DNA of 64,000 nt from Gimesia chilikensis (GTDB lineage Bacteria; Planctomycetota; Planctomycetia; Planctomycetales; Planctomycetaceae), in assembly GCF_008329715.1 (NCBI RefSeq), contig NZ_VTSR01000032.1:806001-870000 (forward strand), given 5' to 3'. Every line of letters begins with the position of its first letter. Within the stretch, counting starts at the first letter, position 1. The notes beneath the pieces were generated by a model. The model saw only the letters and a list, made by a program, of their open reading frames with translations. It ran no database searches and was not told the origin of the DNA. This document shows, one piece after another, positions 50,001 through 58,646 of this stretch. The translations under genes and the position numbers were made by a program.

Positions 50001-50198
50001 TTAGCTGTCTTTGGAGGAATCCTGCGAAGAGATCTTTGAGGAATCGTCATCGGATTCCTCTCCTTCCTTCGCTCCTTTTTTGAATTCGACAATGCTTCTA
50101 CCGAGGGAATTCATCACGCCGGGCAGACGTTTGCCAAACAGCAGGAGAACAATTCCCAGAATAATGACGACTTCAATCCAGCCAGGAAAGCCAAACAT
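50001..50198 (-). CDS. tatA: Short TatA/TatE-type protein
   Basis: The 65-residue protein starts MFGFPGWIEVVIILGIVLLL, then FGKRLPGVMNSLGRSIVEFK and a short acidic, Ser/Asp-rich tail. Hydrophobic helix, FG hinge and amphipathic helix are all present and in the normal order. It precedes the longer tatA gene and is probably co-transcribed with it. No clear ribosome site, but the family match is good. Confidence 0.88.
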   Translation of the reverse strand: MFGFPGWIEVVIILGIVLLLFGKRLPGVMNSLGRSIVEFKKGAKEGEESDDDSSKISSQDSSKDS

Positions 50199-50636
50199 AC
50201 TAACGGTTCCGTTAACTTCTATGAATCGGTCGAGGGAGACGATTCCGTGAATCTCTGTAATCCGGTTCTTTCAGTGAAATGGTAACAGATGGAAGCTTCA
50301 CCGAAAATGAACACCAGCATAGTCGGGATGTTCCAATCGGGTATGCTCTGCCGGCGGCAGGGAGAGATCAGGAGGAAATCTAATTCCCGCATGATGGCCC
50401 TGCGAAACGATATCTCGAAGGAAATCCCAGTGATGGATATCCACTCGGTTTGCCCGCAGGAGAGTCGCAGGAGGATTGAGCGGTAAGTAATTAAATCATA
50501 ACCGCCCAAACGCGGCTGTCAACAGAATTTAAGGGCTCATTTCTGCTGAATTTCTATTCCGTATTTAAAAATAAGAATCCTGCGGGTCGTAACCGACTCC
50601 GGAGATCCTCCGTGTAGCGGAAACTATCCCCTGTTC
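50199..50636. other. Intergenic region upstream of the tatA genes
   Basis: 438 bases without a convincing gene. A small GC-rich hairpin (CTGCC/GGCAG, 50348-50360) is present, and it should contain the tatA promoter. I see no other motif. Confidence 0.5.
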
Positions 50637-51689
50637 TTAACCTGTTGTCGCATCAAGGGATGTCCGTTGGAGCAAAAGCTGCATTTCGATCCACTGACTT
50701 TGCCTGGCAAAGGTATCGAGGGAGGCATTCCCTGAGGCTGCTGACTCTGCACAGCAGTCGACGAACTCGTTCAGCGACCATTTGCCACTGGACACCAGTG
50801 GGGTCTGCCAGTCTAAAACCTGGTTGTCCTCAAACTGTGCAAATAAAGGGGCGATGACGTCCGGGAGCTCATTGAGCAGCGGGTGATGGCCGACTGCCCT
50901 GCTCCAGTATTTGGCGTTTGAATAGTCGGGCTCACGGCGGTGCATGATGTGATGCCAGTAGTCACCAGCGCGATGTCTGCCGTCATGTTGCACCGACTGC
51001 GAATATTGATGGCTTTCCTCGAGGTAATCATGGATGCAAAGCAGGCCAGCTTTCACGGCTTTCGCATCCGGGCGGGAGCTGATATTGGGCAGATCCTTCT
51101 CTGGCTGATATGCCTGCAGGAGTGAATAAAGCCACTCGCATTCCGAGCCGGGCTCGTGAGGAGCCAACTCCGGTAAATGTCGGGGGAATCCATGATAGTC
51201 GTCGACGTCGATCACGGCATCAAGTATCTGGCAGTCTGCTTCCGCCTGAATCAGTTGAATGAATGCCTGCCAGAGCAGATGGCTGTTGGTGGTCTGATTC
51301 AGCAGGTTCTGTAAGTCTGCTTTTCTGAACAGGACCAATGCATGTTCCAGGGGATTCAAGGCCAGGGATGAAGCAGTGGGAGTCAGTGTGACCCACGCCT
51401 GACTAAAGAGCTTCGCTCCGTTGAAAGGGCACACGATCAGACTGTTTTGAGGAGTTTCCAGTTGCCCCGATACGATTGGATCAGGCAAGCCGGAGTCTGA
51501 AATAGAAAAATCCAGAAATCCCACAAAATCAGCTGCTGTCTGCTCACAGAGTCCGGTGATGTCTGCGGCTGACAGATCACAGGTCTGATTCTGAGGAAAG
51601 GCTCCAACTTTCAGTGCGGATCCTTCCGGAGGCACTGGATTTGTTGTTGAGTATTGCTGAGGTAGAAAAAGCTGGATCGTGGCTGTCAT
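50637..51689 (-). CDS. Protein of unknown function with His/Trp-rich C-terminal domain
   Basis: The 350-residue protein has no signal peptide or membrane helix. The C-terminal half has a dense aromatic and histidine region, HDYLEESHQYSQSVQHDG, then RAGDYWHHIMHRREPD and YWSRAVGHHP, which could bind a metal. The N-terminal half has two hydrophobic-core segments and five cysteines. I do not recognise the family. It lies 100 nt downstream of the beta-propeller gene and may be co-transcribed. Confidence 0.7.
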   Translation of the reverse strand: MTATIQLFLPQQYSTTNPVPPEGSALKVGAFPQNQTCDLSAADITGLCEQTAADFVGFLDFSISDSGLPDPIVSGQLETPQNSLIVCPFNGAKLFSQAWVTLTPTASSLALNPLEHALVLFRKADLQNLLNQTTNSHLLWQAFIQLIQAEADCQILDAVIDVDDYHGFPRHLPELAPHEPGSECEWLYSLLQAYQPEKDLPNISSRPDAKAVKAGLLCIHDYLEESHQYSQSVQHDGRHRAGDYWHHIMHRREPDYSNAKYWSRAVGHHPLLNELPDVIAPLFAQFEDNQVLDWQTPLVSSGKWSLNEFVDCCAESAASGNASLDTFARQSQWIEMQLLLQRTSLDATTG

Positions 51690-51788
51690 GGGGATTCACT
51701 TTTACGGGGTAATTCAGATCGTTAGACAGCCTTACCCTAACGGATTTTCTCCTGCACTGAAAGTCAATACAAGACTTTAGAAGCTGGT

Positions 51789-54700
51789 TCATTCCGGAGT
51801 GAAACAACAGAGTTGACCGTTCTCCAGCGTGACGAAAATGCGGCCATGGGAATCGATGGCAGTCCCCCCTTTCACTGCCAGTGCTGGCAGAGGATGAGAC
51901 CAGAGGTCGGTTCCTTCTCCGATGTCGATGGCGGTGAGGAACGGCTTCTCTGGTTGTTGGTCGGGGTGTCCGGCTGTCAGCAGTGTCTGGGGAGACACAA
52001 TGAAACTGGTGAAACGCCGCTGCTGCTGATCTTCCCAGAGGTTTTTACGCTTGATTGCCTGTCCGGTTCTGCGTGCCCGCATACTCAGCCAGCGGGCGAC
52101 CTCTTTTTTCTCTTTTGGGGCTCCGGGAGGCAATGCTTCCTTGAGCGTCAGATTCGTAAATACGCTGCCTTCGTAACTGGCATCATGCACGAGTTCCCTG
52201 CGGTCGGCGAGGGTATGTTCAATCGACAGGTATTTTCCATATTCAGGATAGTAGGGATAAAAGGCGGTACGGTATTGAGAGGTGACCTCGGAACGCGGCG
52301 TGTTGAGGCACTTAAGAGTTTTGAGGTCATAACGGGCAAGCTCATACACGCCTCCGGCCAGAAAACGGAGTTCGTCGTCAGCTACATACAGACTTCCCTG
52401 CAGGCTGATTCCACTGTTGACCGTGGGGGACAGAACTCCCGAGGTATTATTTTCCTGCTTGAGTTCTCCTGAGACAGGATCCAGGGCAACCAGGTGTGTG
52501 CCATCAAAGTGGGCGATACCCGCTGCTGCGTACAAGGTGTTATCGTGGACGACGACTCCACCGGAAACGGGCCACGTCGAGATCAGCTTACCGTATACCG
52601 GGATCCAGCGGACTGTGGGAGCCACGCGAAATGACCAGAGCGGTTCGCCTGTTCTGGCCGCATACGCATAGACGCGTCCGTCAGCTGAGCCCACAAACAG
52701 GCGGTCCTGTGCGATTGTGGGAGGATAGTAGATCGCTCCGCCGGTATAGCGTTTCCAGACCGGTTTCCCTTCCAGGTCGAAAGCAGAGATTGCCCCATTG
52801 CGGTCTCCGACAAAAATCATGTCTCCTGCCACAACCGGGGCTGTAGGGAGAGCATTACTGACAACTTTCGTGGTCCAGGCCTGTTTTGTTTTCACAGGGA
52901 TTGCGACGTCGGTACTGGAAGATTGCCGGGCATCACCACGAAAAGCGGTCCAGTCCTGTTCACTCGCTGAAAGTGGTTCGACTGTTTCCAACTGATCTTT
53001 GTATCGGGTTAGGCGCGGGGGCGTTTGTGCGGCGGGAGTGGACGAATTCTGTTCCGGGCCCAGGCTGATGTGACCATACAGCGAAAGTTCGCAACCGCAC
53101 ATCCAGGGGCCCCAGTAGAGCAGTCCGTTCGAGACGATCACGCCATCCTGACAGGGAGGCCGCATCGGAGCGATATGTTGCGCTGAATCAGTGGCCGTTT
53201 CCAGTCGGACAGTGCCGCCTCTGGTGCGGAAAAAGATGCTGTCGACGCTACCGGTCGCCCGGGTACAGGCCCGGCGGGTGGGGAGTGCCGCGAGGACGTC
53301 ACCCGTTGCGTAGTCCAGCTTCATGCCTGTCTCTTTGGGGCCGGCTGCATAGATACCATCCTTTCTGAGCACCAGTTGCAGATTTCCATGCTCTTTTTCC
53401 CACATCAGGTAGCCATCGGCCGCAGAGGCGGAAACAAGGTGTAGCCGTTGTGGACCAGCAAAAAACAGGTAGTCATCGCTGCATTTCAGATAGGTGGTGG
53501 TAGCGTATCCTGTTACATAGTGTTGAGCGCGCTGGTTGGATCCGATAGAAGCCAGAAGCTTGGGATTGTTGTTTTTCCAGAGTTGTTTGCCCTTTTTTGT
53601 TTCCAGACAAGCCAGGAATTTTTCAGGACAGTAGTAGAAAATGCGCCCGTTTTTCATGCAGACACCCCGGCTGTCGATATAGTCCTGGTCTTTGAAGTGC
53701 CAGAGGATCTGTTTGTTTTTGATATCGATTGCCACGAACGTTCTGCCGAAGCCGAATGCATTTTTCGGATCGGAATAATCATGGCCCTTCCACATGTCCC
53801 AGGGCCAGTGCCCCAGTCCACGCCGTGCAGATTTCTGGGTATCGACTTTGACCTCTTTATTTCCGACCAGTGCATACAGCACGCCATCCTGCATGCCCAT
53901 CCATTTCCAGACCGGTCCATCAGAAAACTTCTGATCGATCACGATTTCGTCCCGGATCTTGCCGGTTTCACTGTCGATGATTTTGCAGGACTTATCATCG
54001 GCCATGTAAAGGGCATCGGGAGTGCCAATCATCGTGTTACGGTGAATCATGAATCCCTCAGGCAGAGGACGTTTCCAGAGGATCGTGCCGTTAAAGGCAT
54101 TGATGCACATTAAAGTATTCAGAATGGCATTCTGATTCTGTTTGTGTGCTATATGCCCGAAGGCTTTGAAGACTTTCCCCCCCGCTGCCACCGAAACTTC
54201 GGGCATGGGGGAAAATTTAGGATCGGCCAGAAACTGAGTGCGGTAAGGAGCCCGCGCATTCTGATCTTCTGACTGAGGATTGTTGTCGGGACGATGATAG
54301 GGATGCGTCCAGTCATCGTTGCCAGTTGGAATCGGTTTGGTGAGTTCTCCCTCAGAATGAAAAGCGGTTCCTTGAGGACGCAGGACCCGGAGAATTTCTG
54401 CACGAGTCTGATCATTCTTAAGGGGGCCTGGTACCAGGACGACATCGGCTAAATTACTGGCGAGAGCAATTGAATTATTGGTTCCCGCATCAGCAAACAG
54501 ACGACTTCCCAGAAAACCCCGTTGATCTGCCAGCTTGCGAAGTTCAGCCAGTTGTGCTGCATCAGATGACTGGAAATAGATCTGAAATTGAGTTTGCTCA
54601 ATGAGTCGATTGATCTGAGATACCTGTTGATCCGGGAGCGGTCCCAATACAACGCAGATACCCTGTTTCATATGCAATCTGGGGAGGCAGGCTTCCAGGA

Positions 54701-54812
54701 AGGATGAACTCCCCTGCCCGCTCACAGCGGGTTCTTTCGAAAAGGTGGGAGACGGTACTCCGATCAACGTCAGAAAGAGGAACAGGAAACTTGAAGTCCA
54801 GTATTTCTTCAT
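51789..54812 (-). CDS. Secreted PQQ-like beta-propeller protein with possible relic methyltransferase-like N-domain
   Basis: I place the start at the ATG at 54812 (GGAG 7 nt upstream), giving 1007 residues with a signal peptide ending near residue 25. A Rossmann-like region follows (about 35-150), with ASNLADVVLVPG and EILRVLRPQGTAFH arranged like the end of a class I methyltransferase, but the glycine-rich cofactor motif is missing. From about 150, beta-propeller blades recur, with NAFNGTILWKRPL, DLEGKPVWKR, AARTGEPLWSF and ALDPVSGELK. No PQQ-dependent dehydrogenase active-site residues are evident, so a structural or binding role is likelier. Its likely location is periplasmic or extracellular. 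Confidence 0.85.
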   Translation of the reverse strand: MKKYWTSSFLFLFLTLIGVPSPTFSKEPAVSGQGSSSFLEACLPRLHMKQGICVVLGPLPDQQVSQINRLIEQTQFQIYFQSSDAAQLAELRKLADQRGFLGSRLFADAGTNNSIALASNLADVVLVPGPLKNDQTRAEILRVLRPQGTAFHSEGELTKPIPTGNDDWTHPYHRPDNNPQSEDQNARAPYRTQFLADPKFSPMPEVSVAAGGKVFKAFGHIAHKQNQNAILNTLMCINAFNGTILWKRPLPEGFMIHRNTMIGTPDALYMADDKSCKIIDSETGKIRDEIVIDQKFSDGPVWKWMGMQDGVLYALVGNKEVKVDTQKSARRGLGHWPWDMWKGHDYSDPKNAFGFGRTFVAIDIKNKQILWHFKDQDYIDSRGVCMKNGRIFYYCPEKFLACLETKKGKQLWKNNNPKLLASIGSNQRAQHYVTGYATTTYLKCSDDYLFFAGPQRLHLVSASAADGYLMWEKEHGNLQLVLRKDGIYAAGPKETGMKLDYATGDVLAALPTRRACTRATGSVDSIFFRTRGGTVRLETATDSAQHIAPMRPPCQDGVIVSNGLLYWGPWMCGCELSLYGHISLGPEQNSSTPAAQTPPRLTRYKDQLETVEPLSASEQDWTAFRGDARQSSSTDVAIPVKTKQAWTTKVVSNALPTAPVVAGDMIFVGDRNGAISAFDLEGKPVWKRYTGGAIYYPPTIAQDRLFVGSADGRVYAYAARTGEPLWSFRVAPTVRWIPVYGKLISTWPVSGGVVVHDNTLYAAAGIAHFDGTHLVALDPVSGELKQENNTSGVLSPTVNSGISLQGSLYVADDELRFLAGGVYELARYDLKTLKCLNTPRSEVTSQYRTAFYPYYPEYGKYLSIEHTLADRRELVHDASYEGSVFTNLTLKEALPPGAPKEKKEVARWLSMRARRTGQAIKRKNLWEDQQQRRFTSFIVSPQTLLTAGHPDQQPEKPFLTAIDIGEGTDLWSHPLPALAVKGGTAIDSHGRIFVTLENGQLCCFTPE

Positions 54813-55283
54813 CTGAAATCTCCATTGATCAGGCATGGATTTCCGGGGAAACAAATTGTCGTCTCAGCCAGCTTCGGGGAGGCTGTCTGATGGCTTTATC
54901 ATGTCTGTAAGAAATCAGATATTCAAAGAGAATCCTGAATAATCTGATGTTTTTGTCTTGGTTCTTACTTTCGATTTAGGGACTGAATTGGTTGCAAAAC
55001 AGTGCTATCAGTTCAAATCTGGCTGATCTAATTACTGTTTATGTGGACATATGATTATTCTTCCGGGTAAAATCGGCGCGATCTTGAGAAAATTGGAATT
55101 ATCGGCTGGTTAAAATGTAAATTCTGTGAACAATAAAGCCAAATCTGCTCCCCAGTCAGGTCTGGGTCAATCGTGATCTGTCTGAGCCGGAGTGTATCGG
55201 TTTAAGCTGAACAAGGGGACCTGTTCGAAACTTAAGCCCTGACGACTGGTGATTTTATTTCAGGTCACTGGCGGTATTCTTGT
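54813..55283. other. Intergenic region between divergent beta-propeller and membrane-protein genes
   Basis: About 470 AT-rich bases. It should contain both promoters. I found no strong repeat or RNA structure. Confidence 0.5.
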
Positions 55284-56606
55284 ATGAATCACATCTTACC
55301 TGATTATTATGTGAGTGAAGCAACATGGTTTTATCTTTCCCTGTTGCTGACGCTGGCGGTCTTTTTCCGATTTGACCGGATCTTTTCGCTGCGCAATCTG
55401 GACCTGATTTTGCTCCTCTTAATTTCGCCGGGGCTTTTATTCCTGGGTGACTACCCCGTGGTTGGTAATTTCTGGCTGTTTGTCGGGACGGGGCTGTTCG
55501 TAATCCGGATGAGTATCGACTGTCTCTTTCAGCGGCGTCCTCGCGGCGAACAGAATTTAAACAGCTTCGGAATGGCGTTTCTCTGTGTCTCGATCTTTGC
55601 GTTTTTTGTCGTGCGCGTGTTCACAGAAAACCCAGCACCAGATACGATCCAAACCGTTAAACAGGCTGACAGTCTGTTGAGTATGCAGGATGCTGGTAAT
55701 ACTTTAAAAGCTCAGCCTGCTGAAGCTGGTCCTACGGCAAGACTGCTGGCTGCTCCTGTGGTTCCCTTCTCCAACGCGGTCGTTACCGGGACTCTGGATC
55801 ACGCGACCTTAGCTGCCCGAATCATGGCGATTCTGGCGCACGCGTTTGTGGTTGTGGGGCTGATAATCATGGGGAAGGTCCATTTTGCAGACACGCAGGT
55901 GGGGCTTGCGATGGCCCTGCTCTACCTTCTTCTACCCTGTACCGCGTATGACGTCAGTAAAGCCAACCATGTGTTGCCAGCGGCACTGCTGGTCTGGGCA
56001 TTCGTAACATATCAGAAGCCGATTTTGTCCGGGATTTTCATGGGGCTGGCATGTGGGGCGATGTTCTTCCCGGTCTTCCTGCTGCCTCTCTGGGCCAGTT
56101 TCTACTGGAAAAACGGCCTCAAGCGATTTGTACTTTCCGGAACTCTGGTGGCTGTGGTCCTGCTGGGCAGCCTGATTCTGACATCAGTTGATCGGTTCTC
56201 TTTCACACAGCAGACCATCGGTTCGATCAACTGGTCCGTGCTGAAGTTCGAAGGAGGCCAGCATATGCCGGGCTTCTGGAGCACGTACGATTCGGCGTAT
56301 CGCATCCCGGTATTTGTGATTTTTGTGCTTTTGATCACCTGTCTGACTATCTGGCCCCGTCGTAAAAACTTGGGACATTTGATGTCACACACGACGGCGA
56401 TCATCATTGCCACCCTGCTCTGGTATCCGCAGCAAGGAAGTGTCTATCTGCTCTGGTATCTGCCAATGCTGCTGATGGTCGTCTTCCGACCACGTCTGCT
56501 GCATACGACCCAGAATTATGAAGTGGATCGCAATCAACAATCCGGCGAAAAGCCGAGCTCACGCTTCCAGGACTCAGTCAGCATTGCGAAGCACACTTCG
56601 CAGTAA
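55284..56606 (+). CDS. Polytopic membrane protein (glycosyltransferase-like)
   Basis: The 440-residue protein has about ten hydrophobic segments and no soluble catalytic domain. The layout resembles polyprenyl-phosphate-sugar-dependent glycosyltransferases of the GT-C group (GT87-like), but no diagnostic motif can be named. A loop with charge and Pro (about residues 110-165) lies between early helices. It is convergent with the GT2 gene (7-nt gap) and may act with it in envelope glycosylation. No clear ribosome site before the ATG. Confidence 0.75.
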   Translation: MNHILPDYYVSEATWFYLSLLLTLAVFFRFDRIFSLRNLDLILLLLISPGLLFLGDYPVVGNFWLFVGTGLFVIRMSIDCLFQRRPRGEQNLNSFGMAFLCVSIFAFFVVRVFTENPAPDTIQTVKQADSLLSMQDAGNTLKAQPAEAGPTARLLAAPVVPFSNAVVTGTLDHATLAARIMAILAHAFVVVGLIIMGKVHFADTQVGLAMALLYLLLPCTAYDVSKANHVLPAALLVWAFVTYQKPILSGIFMGLACGAMFFPVFLLPLWASFYWKNGLKRFVLSGTLVAVVLLGSLILTSVDRFSFTQQTIGSINWSVLKFEGGQHMPGFWSTYDSAYRIPVFVIFVLLITCLTIWPRRKNLGHLMSHTTAIIIATLLWYPQQGSVYLLWYLPMLLMVVFRPRLLHTTQNYEVDRNQQSGEKPSSRFQDSVSIAKHTSQ

Positions 56607-56613
56607 CCCGCTC

Positions 56614-57699
56614 TCAGTGCTGACCGGAATATTCGGGATCCAAGTCCCGGGAAACAGGTGGAGTCTCAGTCTGCGGCTGAATCTGACGTGCCAATAATGG
56701 GGCTTCAATTTCCGGGTTGGTAAAATTCGTCTTGGTACCAACGATATACATGGGCCGCGCCCGGACCTGATCATAGATGCGAGTCACATATTCGCCCAAA
56801 ATACCAATTCCCAAAGCATTCAGGGCACCAAAGAAAGAGGCGGTAATCGTGGTCGATGCCCAGCCTGGAATTGCCAGCCCGGTGAACAGTTTGTGGTACA
56901 GCACAAATGAGATCAGGGCAAGACAGACCAGAGTGGAAAGAGCAGCAATCAGATAGAAGATGGTCAGAGGCAGGAATGAGAATGAGAAAATTGCTGTTTT
57001 GGCCAGACGACAGAGTTGTACGAAAGAAACACGGGGGTTGTCATCGTACCGTGCCATTCGCTCAACCTGGATCCCGGTCTGTCGGTATCCAACCCAGGAA
57101 CGCAGACCAGGGAAATACCGGTCACGGTCATTGAGTTGTGCGATTTGAATCGCAACTTTGCGATCAATCAAACCAAAATTTCCAGCATCGCGGGGAATGG
57201 GCGTATGGGAGATTTTATTTAGTAGTTTATGAAACGTCTGGAATGCCCAGCGTTTGAGACGGTTTTCTTTGCGTTTGGTTCGAACGGCGTAAACGACGTC
57301 ATAACCAGACTGCCAGGTTTCCACGAAGTCCACAATCGCGGTCGGGCTGTCCTGCATATCGGAGTCCATGATCACGATGGCGTCGCCGGTCGCGTGCAGC
57401 AGCCCCGCCTGCACGGCGGCCTGGTGGCCAAAATTTTTAGCGAAGTGCAGTACCCTTACCCGGGGATTGAGCTCAGCTAACTCATCGAGTATGAGCCCGC
57501 TTTTATCAGAGGAACCGTCATTGACGAAGATGATTTCATACTGGCTGCCTACGGTTTGTAGAGCCTCCTCAACAGCCTGCTGCAGTTCCGCAAGGACACT
57601 TTCCTCATTGAACACGGGAAGTACGACTGAAATCAGTACATCAGTGACCGGCTTGCGGGCAGAATCTTTCTTCGTCTGGCTATCACTGGTTGCGCTCAT
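56614..57699 (-). CDS. GT2 glycosyltransferase, dolichyl/bactoprenyl-phosphate type
   Basis: The 361-residue protein resembles GtrB/DPM1-type enzymes that load a sugar onto the lipid carrier. The N-terminal GT-A domain has VVLPVFNEESVL near residue 25, FVNDGSSDKSG near 58, FAKNFGHQAA near 88, and the DSDMQD metal site near 112. Two C-terminal membrane helices (about 235-260 and 270-295) anchor it. Its ATG overlaps the stop of the methyltransferase gene (ATGA), so the two are translationally coupled. Confidence 0.92.
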   Translation of the reverse strand: MSATSDSQTKKDSARKPVTDVLISVVLPVFNEESVLAELQQAVEEALQTVGSQYEIIFVNDGSSDKSGLILDELAELNPRVRVLHFAKNFGHQAAVQAGLLHATGDAIVIMDSDMQDSPTAIVDFVETWQSGYDVVYAVRTKRKENRLKRWAFQTFHKLLNKISHTPIPRDAGNFGLIDRKVAIQIAQLNDRDRYFPGLRSWVGYRQTGIQVERMARYDDNPRVSFVQLCRLAKTAIFSFSFLPLTIFYLIAALSTLVCLALISFVLYHKLFTGLAIPGWASTTITASFFGALNALGIGILGEYVTRIYDQVRARPMYIVGTKTNFTNPEIEAPLLARQIQPQTETPPVSRDLDPEYSGQH

Positions 57700-58442
57700 T
57701 TGATTAGAACTCCTACCAGGGACAACCCAAAGGGAACACCTGTCGAATGAATCAGGGTGCGCTCAAGCTTCGCACACGACATGAGACAGGAATTTGTGAA
57801 GCGGGAGACACGATTGAAACGGGGGGGCGAGTCATCTCTTTTATTCAACAAGCGGTCCCTGCCACGAGCCAAAATCGCGGGAGCCAGTGTAAAGGAGTTC
57901 CAATGAGTCACCCATTTCACGTTTAAACCTGCCTGCCGGGCATTATCCCGAAATCGGGCTTTTGTATATCGACAAAAGTGCCCCAGCTTGCGATCCCAGT
58001 CGGAGTAGAGCCAGGGGTAAGCAGGAACGGTAATGATGATGCCTCCGCCCGGTTCCAGCGTCTCGGCTGCATTGGTGAGGAGTTGCACCGGATCTTCCAC
58101 ATGCTCCATGACATCCAGTAAGAGGACCGCTTTTGCAGATCGTGGATCTACGGGCCAGGGCTGGCTCAGTTCATGGACGTGCAGTTGATTCAGTCCTCGG
58201 GAACGGCCATATTCCACGGCTGCTTCCATGAGGTCAAATCCAATGACATCATATCCCATGCGATTGAATTCAAGCAGATTTCGTGCTGAACCGATCCCCC
58301 CCTCTATCAGGAGCCCGGGGGCGGGGAACTCTCTGGTCAGGATCTCGGTAACCAGTTTCCGCTTGGAAACATGCCACCAGTAATTGTCCTCAAGTTCAAT
58401 TAATTCAGTCAGATGTGCCGGGTCCACGTGATCAGATCTCAA
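57696..58442 (-). CDS. Class I SAM-dependent methyltransferase
   Basis: The 248-residue protein has the SAM-binding segments LIEGGIGSARNLLEF near residue 43, VIGFDLME near 62, AVLLLDVMEHVEDP near 103, and LEPGGGIIITVPAYPWLYS near 128. It resembles methyltransferases found next to GT2 genes in lipid-linked sugar pathways. The start is a TTG at 58442 with no good ribosome site; a GTG at 58427 in the same frame is possible. It overlaps the GT2 gene by 4 bp. The substrate is unknown. Confidence 0.88.
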   Translation of the reverse strand: MRSDHVDPAHLTELIELEDNYWWHVSKRKLVTEILTREFPAPGLLIEGGIGSARNLLEFNRMGYDVIGFDLMEAAVEYGRSRGLNQLHVHELSQPWPVDPRSAKAVLLLDVMEHVEDPVQLLTNAAETLEPGGGIIITVPAYPWLYSDWDRKLGHFCRYTKARFRDNARQAGLNVKWVTHWNSFTLAPAILARGRDRLLNKRDDSPPRFNRVSRFTNSCLMSCAKLERTLIHSTGVPFGLSLVGVLIK

Positions 58443-58535
58443 TACGAAATAACGTTGATGTCATGAGTTCAGATAACTCTGAGCCAAGTCAGGGTAATCA
58501 GTAGATCTAGACAGTTTCCATATGAAATGTCTGTT

Positions 58536-58554
58536 TTTTGTATTGGATACAAAA
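58536..58554. promoter_or_regulatory. AT-rich dyad in the divergent promoter region
   Basis: TTTTGTAT and ATACAAAA are perfect 8-bp arms around TGG, in an AT-rich stretch between the divergent methyltransferase (minus) and membrane glycosyltransferase (plus) genes. It is well placed to be a shared operator. No regulator is identified. Confidence 0.35.
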
Positions 58555-58646
58555 TATATATTTTAACTATAGTGCTTATGCTGTCTATAGTGTTGTCTGT
58601 TGATGTGTAATTGCACAAAAGTACTGTAATTATGTGGAGTTGTTGG

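Noticed and set aside
55005-55030. GTTCAAATC stretch resembling a tRNA T-loop on the plus strand
   Set aside because: Only three flanking base pairs are possible and no cloverleaf can be drawn upstream.
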